In this document: piece after piece, positions 58,414 through 64,000 of the stretch | How positions within the stretch are numbered: the first letter of the stretch is position 1 | How the letters are laid out: every line of letters starts with the position of its first letter | Source: Streptomyces sp. NBC_01723 | GTDB taxonomy: Bacteria; Actinomycetota; Actinomycetes; Streptomycetales; Streptomycetaceae | DNA: 64,000 bases | Assembly: GCF_036246005.1 (NCBI RefSeq) | Contig: NZ_CP109171.1 | Location: 2,902,001-2,966,000, forward strand | Direction: 5' to 3' | Notes under the pieces: model-generated | What the model was told of the DNA's origin: nothing | Seen by the model: only the letters and a program-made list of their open reading frames with translations | Databases searched by the model: none | Made by a program: the position numbers and the translations under genes

Positions 58414-58962
58414 CTAGGCGGGATCGGCCGCCGGCGGCTGCGGCTCGGTCTCGATCGGCTGGAGCAGCCGGCGCGGTCCGAGCAGCGCCCGGCTGACGGG
58501 GTCGGCCGGGTCGGGGTCGAGTCCGGGGCCCGGCTTCATGTGGATGTCGCGGACGGCCACGACCGACCCGCAGGCCGGGCAGGCGCCGTACGGACTGAGT
58601 TCCGTGCCGCAGTCGGCGTGCCAGAAGGTGCGCATCGGCTCCCCGCCGAGGTGCTCGCGCCCCCAGACCCCCAGCGCCCGCAGAGCCGGCCACAGGGCGA
58701 TGCCGCGGTCGGTGACGACGTACTCGTCCCGGGGCGGCGACTCCTGGTACCGGCGCCTCTCCAGGATGCCCTCGGCGGTGAGCGCCTGGAGGCGGTTGGC
58801 CAGGACGGCGCGCGGGATGCCGAGGTGGACGAGGAAGTCGTTGTAGCGCCGGACGCCGTAGAGCGCGTCGCGGATCACCAGCAGCGTCCACCGCTCGCCG
58901 ACGACCTCCAGCGCGCGGGCGATCGAACACTCCTGTGTCGCGTAGTCCTTGCCCAGTGCCAT
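58414..58962 (-). CDS. HxlR-family transcriptional regulator with a C-terminal zinc-ribbon-like end
   Basis: 182 residues from ATG 58962. HxlR winged helix: ECSIARALEVVGERWTLLVI, DALYGVRRYNDFLVHLGIPR, LANRLQALTAEGILERRRY and VVTDRGIALWPALRALGVWG; Cys17-type redox residue present in QECSIA. After residue ~110 a Cys-rich tail occurs (FWHADCGTELSPYGACPACG) with three Cys and a His, like a small zinc ribbon. Divergent from an MFS pump; two near-identical 17-base sites lie between. Likely represses the pump. Confidence 0.88.
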   Translation of the reverse strand: MALGKDYATQECSIARALEVVGERWTLLVIRDALYGVRRYNDFLVHLGIPRAVLANRLQALTAEGILERRRYQESPPRDEYVVTDRGIALWPALRALGVWGREHLGGEPMRTFWHADCGTELSPYGACPACGSVVAVRDIHMKPGPGLDPDPADPVSRALLGPRRLLQPIETEPQPPAADPA

Positions 58963-58993
58963 GCCGTCCACTGTAGCCACTTTTCCCGTTGTT

Positions 58994-59010
58994 GGTTCAT
59001 TGACCGAACC
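58994..59010. promoter_or_regulatory. HxlR operator 1
   Basis: GGTTCATTGACCGAACC: GGTTC and GAACC arms around ATTGACC. The identical core recurs at 59037-59053. Confidence 0.65.
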
Positions 59011-59036
59011 GATAATGCTAGGTTGACCGCACGTTC

Positions 59037-59053
59037 AGTTCATTGACCGAACC
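59037..59053. promoter_or_regulatory. HxlR operator 2
   Basis: AGTTCATTGACCGAACC, differing from operator 1 only at the first base; 43 bases away, close to four helical turns, so two dimers could sit on one DNA face. Confidence 0.65.
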
Positions 59054-59072
59054 CACACCCCCACACATCACA

Positions 59073-59142
59073 CATCACGCATCACGCATCACGCATCACG
59101 CATCACGCATCACGCATCACGCATCACGCATCACGCATCACG
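59073..59142. repeat. Heptanucleotide tandem repeat (CATCACG x10)
   Basis: Ten perfect CATCACG copies, with a degenerate CATCACA before them, occupy the region from 100 to 31 bases upstream of the MFS start. The unit is seven bases, so slips would change the leader length, not a reading frame. Confidence 0.95.
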
Positions 59143-59172
59143 CATGACAGCGAATCGAGAGGGCGGGCAGCC

Positions 59173-60576
59173 ATGACCGACACCGGCACGGATCCCGTGC
59201 GAACCGCAGTCGTCCCGGACGGTCCGGGCACCGACCGGGACTCCTCGCCCCCGCACCCCGGCCGCACCCTGGCCCTGACCAGCGCGGCGACCGCCGTGGC
59301 CCTGATGACGTACACCGCGCCCATGGTCACGCTCCCCCAGACGGCCGCCGACCTGCACACCCCGGTCTCCGCCCAGGCCTGGCTGCTGAACGGCACCCCG
59401 CTGGGCCTGGCCGCGCTGCTGCTGGTGGTCGGCAGCCTGGCCGACGACTACGGGCGCCGCCGGATCTTCGTCTCCGGCACGCTGGCCCTCGGCATCACCA
59501 CGGTGCTGGGCGCGTTCGCGTCGACCACCTGGCTCTTCACCCTGGCCCGCATCGCGCAGGGCGCGTCGAGCGCGGCGCTGCTGGCCAGCAGCCTCGGCCT
59601 GCTCGTGCACGCCTTCCCGACGCCCGCGGGGCGGCTGCGCGCGACCGGCGTGTGGGGCGCCTTCGTGAGCGGCGGCATCGCGACCGGCCCGCTCGTCGCC
59701 GGGGCGATCCCGGACTGGCGGGTGGCGTACGGGGTGCTGGGCGCCGTCGCCCTGGTGGTGGCGGGGCTGGGGACGCGAGCCCTGTCGGAGTCGCGGTCGC
59801 CACGGGGTGGCCGGCCGGATCTCGCCGGGGCGGTGACGTTCGGGTCGGCGCTGGTCGCGCTGGTGGCCGCGCTGACGCTGGGACGGGAGGGCTGGCTGCG
59901 GGCACCGGTCGGGCTGCTGCTGGTGGCCGCCGTACTGCTGGGCGCCCTGTTCGCCGTACTGGAGCGCCGGGCGGCCACCCCGATGATCGACCTGTCGCTG
60001 CTGCGCCGCCCGCGCTTCCTGGCGTCGTCCGCGGGCGGGCTGTTCACGGGCCTCGCGATGATCGGCCTGTTCAGCTTCCTTCCGGCGCTGCTGCAACAGG
60101 CGCTCGGCCTGTCCGCGTTGGACACGGCCTGGCTCTTCCTGGTCTGGTCCGGCCCGTCCTTCGTGGTGTCCCTCCAGGCCCGCCGCATCGCCCACCGCGT
60201 CTCCCCGCGCCTGCAACTGGCCGTCGGCTTCGCCCTGCACGCGGGCGGCGCCCTGTCGATGCTGGGCGCGGTGGACGCGGGCTCCTGGCACCGGCTCCTG
60301 CCCGGCCTGGTGGTGGCGGGCGTGGGCAGCGGCCTGGTGAACGCCGCGCTGCCGCTGCTCGCGGTGGAGTCGGTGCCGGTGGGGCGGGCCGCGATGGGCT
60401 CGGGCGCACAGCAGACGTTCCGCTACATCGGCTCGTGCGCCGGGGTGGCCCTGACGATCGCGATCGTGACGTCGGCGGGCGGCCTGGGCCGGGGCGCGGA
60501 CACGGCGCTGTGGGTGTCGGCCGGGCTGGCGGTGGCGGCCGGGGTGCTGGTCGGGACCCTTCGGGAGCGGGACTGA
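59173..60576 (+). CDS. MFS multidrug-type exporter under HxlR control
   Basis: 467 residues; ATG 59173 with GAGAGGGCGG upstream. Twelve to fourteen helices; TAPMVTLPQTAADLHTP is the first-helix DHA pattern, GSLADDYGRRRIFVSG is the MFS loop 2-3 signature, and GVWGAFVSGGIATGPLVAG is antiporter motif C. The divergent HxlR gene, the two operators and the repeat tract in the leader are described separately. Export substrate unknown. Confidence 0.92.
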   Translation: MTDTGTDPVRTAVVPDGPGTDRDSSPPHPGRTLALTSAATAVALMTYTAPMVTLPQTAADLHTPVSAQAWLLNGTPLGLAALLLVVGSLADDYGRRRIFVSGTLALGITTVLGAFASTTWLFTLARIAQGASSAALLASSLGLLVHAFPTPAGRLRATGVWGAFVSGGIATGPLVAGAIPDWRVAYGVLGAVALVVAGLGTRALSESRSPRGGRPDLAGAVTFGSALVALVAALTLGREGWLRAPVGLLLVAAVLLGALFAVLERRAATPMIDLSLLRRPRFLASSAGGLFTGLAMIGLFSFLPALLQQALGLSALDTAWLFLVWSGPSFVVSLQARRIAHRVSPRLQLAVGFALHAGGALSMLGAVDAGSWHRLLPGLVVAGVGSGLVNAALPLLAVESVPVGRAAMGSGAQQTFRYIGSCAGVALTIAIVTSAGGLGRGADTALWVSAGLAVAAGVLVGTLRERD

Positions 60577-60677
60577 CCCGGCGGCGGCCGAACCGCCCGG
60601 TGGCCCGCCCGGCTGCCGCCGGTGTCCGCCACCCGGGTGCCTGACCTTCGTCACCTCCCGGCAGTACGGTGTCCCCC

Positions 60678-61700
60678 ATGCGCCCCGACACGCCCGCCGA
60701 GAACGTCGACCACGCCGCCGAAGCGGCCCGCCTTGAGCGGACCGCCGGCCTCTACCCCGAGGACGCGGAGGCCCTGCTGCTGCGCGCCGCGGCCCACCTG
60801 GAGCTGTCCGGCGACCGCCCCGCCGCGACCACGCTCTACGACCGCCTGCTGTCCTCCGCCCCCGGCTCCCCCGAGCTGGAGAACCCGTCCCTGGTCCGCG
60901 CCCTGAAGGCGTCGAACCTCTGGGAGTACGACCACGAGGCGGAGGCCAGGGCGATCATCGACGGGGTCCGCGCTGCGGCACCGCGCGACCCGGCGGCCTG
61001 GGTGATCGTGGCCGAGGCCCTGGAGTCCCACGACGAGTTGGAGGCGGCGCACGAGACGCTCACGGAGGGAGCCCGTCTGCTCCTGACGGACGGCGCGGAG
61101 CCCCCGTACTCGACCCACCCCCTCCTCTACGGCCGCCACCGCGTCCGCAGGATGCTGGGCCTGCCCCACGACGAGTGGGACGCCTTGGCCGACACCCTCC
61201 ACACCATGCCGGTCTCCCTGGACGAGCTGCACGACCCGAAGCGGGTCTGGTCCCTGGGCTCGGACGACCCGGCGGACCTGGAGGCGGAGATCTCCCGCCT
61301 CCGCGCCGAGCTGGGCGCCTACCGCGCTGCCCTGTCCCGCCCCTTCCCGGTGGCGATGCTGCACTGGCCGGCCGGCGAGCTGACGGAACTGCTGGAGGCG
61401 TACCCGGCCCTGGCCGCCGAGTACCCCTCCTACGAGGAGCACCTGGCGACGATAGAGGCGGCTCTGCGCGAGCTGGCCTCGTCCGGCACCCCGAACCTGG
61501 GCGTGGTCCCGGGCACGGTCCCGTCCTACGAGGCCTTCGCGGCGTCGGAGAGCGCGTCCCCGACCGACCCGTCCCTGCTCCCCCAGTACGCGACGACACT
61601 GGCGGCCCGGGGGCTGGCGGTCGCGTGGCCGCCGCAGCGGGGGGCGGCCTGCTGGTGCGGGTCGGGGCGGGCGTACGGGGAGTGCCACGGCTCGGACTAG
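60678..61700 (+). CDS. TPR-like protein with C-terminal SEC-C motif
   Basis: 340 residues; ATG 60678 (an ATG three codons earlier is possible). Residues ~10-150 are TPR-like helices (AEAARLERTAGLYPEDAEAL, LLRAAAHLELSGDRPAATTL, YDRLLS). The centre is helical with a long EISRLRAELGAYRAALSRP stretch. The last 20 residues hold a zinc motif, CWCGSGRAYGECHG, as in SEC-C domains (CxCGSGxxxxxCH). Such proteins may be chaperones or adapter proteins like SecA tails. No signal peptide; function unknown. Confidence 0.85.
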   Translation: MRPDTPAENVDHAAEAARLERTAGLYPEDAEALLLRAAAHLELSGDRPAATTLYDRLLSSAPGSPELENPSLVRALKASNLWEYDHEAEARAIIDGVRAAAPRDPAAWVIVAEALESHDELEAAHETLTEGARLLLTDGAEPPYSTHPLLYGRHRVRRMLGLPHDEWDALADTLHTMPVSLDELHDPKRVWSLGSDDPADLEAEISRLRAELGAYRAALSRPFPVAMLHWPAGELTELLEAYPALAAEYPSYEEHLATIEAALRELASSGTPNLGVVPGTVPSYEAFAASESASPTDPSLLPQYATTLAARGLAVAWPPQRGAACWCGSGRAYGECHGSD

Positions 61701-61730
61701 GCGCGCGTCGGTGGCGGATACGGGGCGGGG

Positions 61731-62510
61731 TCAGGCGTCGCGGTAGCGGGACGCGAGGTCGGTGCTCTGGCCCCCGAAGGCGGCGAGGTCGGCGGCGAAG
61801 ACGTTCTCCAGGAGGCGGTGGTCCTCGACACCGGGCGCGCTGACGGTCTCGCCGAGTTCGAGGCCGCGCAGGGCGCCGGTGACGACGTCGGCGGCGCTCA
61901 TGCGCGGGACGCCGCTGAGGTCCATGCCCTGCACGGAGTGGAACTCGGTGGCGACCACGCCCGGGCACACCACGTGGACGCGGACGCCGGAGTCCTCGAC
62001 CTCGGCGGCGAGCGTCTGGGACATCGCCACGAGGTAGGCGAGCGCACCCGCGTAGACGGCGCGGCGCGGCATCTGCTCCTTGCCGGCGGGGCCCGAGAAG
62101 GCGATCATCCCGGCGACGTTGAGCACGGTGCCGCTGCCCCGGCGCCGCATGCCGCCGACGGCGGCGCGCATGAGCTGGGTGGGGGCGAGAACCTTGACGT
62201 TCACCAGTTCCCGGGCCTTGTCGGCGGGCAGGTCGGCCAGCGGCATGTAGTGGGCGACGCCCGCGTTGTTGACGAGGACGTCGAGCGGCTCGTCGGCACA
62301 GTACGCCGCCACCGCGTCGATACCGGCCTCGGTGGACAGGTCGGCGGCGACCGCGCGCACGGCGACCTCGGGATGCGCGGCGGCGAACGCGGCGAGGCGG
62401 TCCTCCCGGCGGCCGACGACGATCAGGTCGTAGCCGTCGGCGGCGAAGCGTTCGGCGAAGGCCCGGCCGATGCCGGAGGTCGCGCCGGTGACGAGTGCGA
62501 GCTTGCTCAT
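61731..62510 (-). CDS. Short-chain dehydrogenase-like protein with altered active site
   Basis: 259 residues from ATG 62510. NAD motif TGATSGIG and NNAG (DVLVNNAGVAHYMPL) are intact. In place of the catalytic YxxxK there is VYAGALAYLVAM: the Tyr is present but the Lys, four residues on, is Leu. The usual catalytic Ser in N-V-S-S is also changed (NVAGMIAFSG). So the protein keeps the fold and probably the cofactor but has lost residues thought essential for SDR catalysis. C-terminal half is normal in length. Convergent with the SEC-C gene. Confidence 0.85.
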   Translation of the reverse strand: MSKLALVTGATSGIGRAFAERFAADGYDLIVVGRREDRLAAFAAAHPEVAVRAVAADLSTEAGIDAVAAYCADEPLDVLVNNAGVAHYMPLADLPADKARELVNVKVLAPTQLMRAAVGGMRRRGSGTVLNVAGMIAFSGPAGKEQMPRRAVYAGALAYLVAMSQTLAAEVEDSGVRVHVVCPGVVATEFHSVQGMDLSGVPRMSAADVVTGALRGLELGETVSAPGVEDHRLLENVFAADLAAFGGQSTDLASRYRDA

Positions 62511-62661
62511 GTGGGTTCCTGTCGGTGACCGGCGCTGCGGCCGGCAGGTTCGGGACGTCTCCCACCCTCGCCCCGGTCCGCGCGCCCAGCCAGTTCCCCG
62601 CGTATCCGGGGGAGTGACAGGACCCCCTCTCCCGGCCCGCCGCCGGCCCGGAGGCGGCCTG

Positions 62662-62717
62662 GCGTGGACGTATAGGCGTGGACCTATGAGCGTGGACCTA
62701 TGAGCGTGGACGTATGA
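62662..62717 (+). repeat. Four 14-base tandem repeats forming overlapping mini-ORFs
   Basis: Units of GCGTGGAC(C/G)TAT(A/G)(A/G) repeat four times. Each later unit contains ATG AGC GTG GAC (C/G)TA TGA. The TGA of one mini-ORF (62686-62703) overlaps the next ATG (62700); that mini-ORF ends at 62717, overlapping the true start ATG 62714 of the regulator gene. Two five-codon ORFs therefore run head-to-tail into the gene by ATGA overlaps. Confidence 0.8.
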
Positions 62718-63535
62718 ACGAGCAGCCGAATCTGCTGGGCGAGTTCCTGCGCGCCCGGCGCGAGCTGGTGACGCCCGAGGAGGCCGGCATCCCCGTCAGG
62801 GGCGTGCGCCGGGTGCCGGGGCTGCGGCGCGAGGAGGTGGCGATGCTGGCGGGCATCAGCGCCGACTACTACCTGCGCCTGGAGCGCGGCCGGGACCGCA
62901 GGCCGTCCCTCCAGGTCCTCGAATCGCTCGCCGGGGTACTGCGGCTCGACGACGACACCCGCGCCCACCTCTTCGGCTTGGCCGCCGACCGACCCCGCCG
63001 TACCCGGCGCCGGCACCGGGAGACGGTGCCGCCCAGCACCGCCCGGTTCGTCGAGCTGCTGCCCGTGCCCGCCTTCGTCGAGGGCCGCCACCTCGACGTC
63101 CTCACGGCCAACCCGCTCGCCGCCGCGCTCTCCCCGCGCCTGGTCACGGGCGGCAACCGGCTGCGGGACGTGTTCCTCGACCCGGCCGAGCAGAGCCTCT
63201 TCCCCGACTGGGAGGGAGCGGCGGCGGCCCTCGTCGCCGGCTTCCGGGAAGCGGTCGGCACGGACACCGACGACCCCCGCTGCATCGAGCTCGTCGGGGA
63301 GCTGTCCCTGGCCAGCCCGCTCTTCCGCAGACTCTGGGCCCGGCACGACGTACGCCCCCGCGGCAGCGCCACCGTGCTCTTCCGGCACCCGCAGGTCGGC
63401 GACCTCACCCTCAGCCGCGAGAAGCTCCACATCACCGACACGGACGGCATGATGCTCGTCGCCTTCCACCCGGTCCCGGGCACGCCGGACGCGGAACGGC
63501 TGGCGCTGCTCGGATCGACGGCGGCGGGCCGCTGA
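62714..63535 (+). CDS. MmyB-like XRE regulator
   Basis: 273 residues from ATG 62714, which lies in the last of four tandem repeats; there is no usual ribosome site. N-terminal HTH: LGEFLRARRELVTPEEAGIP, RVPGLRREEVAMLAGISADY, YLRLERGRDRRPSLQVLESL; then a MmyB-type ligand-binding (PAS-like) domain with VPAFVEGRHLDVLTANPLAA, GNRLRDVFLDPAEQSLFPDW, and FHPVPGTPDAERLALLGSTA. These proteins often bind small metabolites or fatty acids and control adjacent SDR genes; the SDR here is divergent. Confidence 0.9.
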   Translation: MNEQPNLLGEFLRARRELVTPEEAGIPVRGVRRVPGLRREEVAMLAGISADYYLRLERGRDRRPSLQVLESLAGVLRLDDDTRAHLFGLAADRPRRTRRRHRETVPPSTARFVELLPVPAFVEGRHLDVLTANPLAAALSPRLVTGGNRLRDVFLDPAEQSLFPDWEGAAAALVAGFREAVGTDTDDPRCIELVGELSLASPLFRRLWARHDVRPRGSATVLFRHPQVGDLTLSREKLHITDTDGMMLVAFHPVPGTPDAERLALLGSTAAGR

Positions 63536-63712
63536 CGGGGGGCGGGTGGTCGACCGGGGCCCCGGACACTGGGCGCCATCTCTCTGTCTCCCCGAGGCGG
63601 CTTGGTCGGACCGATGAGTTCCCGCCGTGCCGGACGTCTACAGGTGCGACATCCCTGACGGATCCCGCCGGAACCGGAGCGGTTTCCGCGGCACACGAGG
63701 AGAAGAAACGCC

Positions 63713-64000
63713 ATGAGCACCGAGCAGACCCCCACCCCGGCCCCCGCCCCGGCCGACGGCCTCTCCTACACCCTGACCCGCACCCTGGACGCCCCCGCGT
63801 CCAAGGTCTGGCAGGCCTGGACCACCCCCGACCAGTACGCCCAATGGGCCCACGCGGCCCCCGGCTCCGTCGAGATGGACGTCCGCCCGGGCGGCCCCTG
63901 GAAGGCCACGATGCGCACACCCGACGGCACGGAGTTCCCCCTCACGGGCTCCTACGTCGAGGTCACCGAGAACCGCGCCCTCACCATCGGCATGGACGTC
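63713..64000 (+). CDS. AHSA1/SRPBCC-family protein (N-terminal part, runs off the window)
   Basis: 96 codons from ATG 63713 (GAGGAG upstream) to the window edge. The Pro-rich head is followed by YTLTRTLDAPASKVWQAWTT, PDQYAQWAHAAPGSVEMDVR and GGPWKATMRTPDGTEFPLTG: the N-terminal half of an activator-of-Hsp90-like START-fold domain. Many such genes are beside ArsR-type regulators; none is visible yet. Complete form about 150-160 residues. Confidence 0.85.
   Translation, partial: MSTEQTPTPAPAPADGLSYTLTRTLDAPASKVWQAWTTPDQYAQWAHAAPGSVEMDVRPGGPWKATMRTPDGTEFPLTGSYVEVTENRALTIGMDV

Noticed and set aside
59073..59142. CATCACG array as a CRISPR
   Set aside because: Unit is seven bases with no spacers and no cas genes nearby.

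Overview
The window is chromosomal DNA from a Streptomyces, probably close to S. coelicolor/S. lividans. The reasons are very high GC with strong third-position bias, GTG and TTG starts, Tat and LAxTG-type exported proteins, the XRE-DUF5753/DUF397/HATPase gene trio, a GGDEF-EAL regulator and, above all, the cslA-glxA hyphal-tip glycan locus. From memory the gene order resembles the SCO28xx part of the S. coelicolor chromosome; I could not check this.

Layout. 1-8 kb: an NsdA-like TPR regulator, a histidine phosphatase, a PAP2/Aur1-like membrane protein, and an overlapping three-gene set (Fe-S PD-(D/E)XK nuclease, unknown protein, SF1 helicase). 8-13 kb: WYL regulator and VOC protein, then an insertion-sequence graveyard (IS5-type remnant with 21-bp inverted repeats around an acetyltransferase gene, plus an IS630-type scrap), a membrane protein and an MFS exporter. 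13-20 kb: RsbW-like kinase, XRE and DUF397 trio; LLM oxidoreductase; the c-di-GMP protein CdgA; an M6-like protease; tRNA-Lys. 20-32 kb: pectate lyase with its own promoter and operator, a candidate structured RNA, and a catabolic/uptake cluster (two Asp/Glu-racemase-fold proteins, 2-hydroxyacid dehydrogenase, amidase, DUF3830, EhuBCDA-type ABC transporter, IclR regulator).

32-41 kb: second tRNA-Lys, LPMO, SPFH protein, NlpC/P60-peptidoglycan-binding protein, third tRNA-Lys, then cslA-glxA facing a GH6 lipoprotein. CslA should make a beta-glucan at the hyphal tip, GlxA oxidises it, and the LPMO and GH6 enzyme trim it or open the wall. 41-50 kb: class F sortase and a partner surface protein, a NagD-type HAD phosphatase, and a six-gene operon for 2-aminoethylphosphonate-type uptake and breakdown with a GntR regulator. 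50-64 kb: a LAxTG surface protein, ROK regulator facing a Gfo/Idh/MocA dehydrogenase, F420-type LLM oxidoreductase, DUF4185 protein, FAH-family hydrolase, a second YidC, HxlR regulator facing an MFS pump across two operators and a heptanucleotide repeat, a SEC-C protein, an SDR with a damaged active site, an MmyB-like regulator preceded by overlapping mini-ORFs, and a truncated AHSA1 protein.

Most of the window is stable core chromosome. The accessory patch is roughly 9.46-10.7 kb. Names rest on motif reading and memory of families, not on searches.
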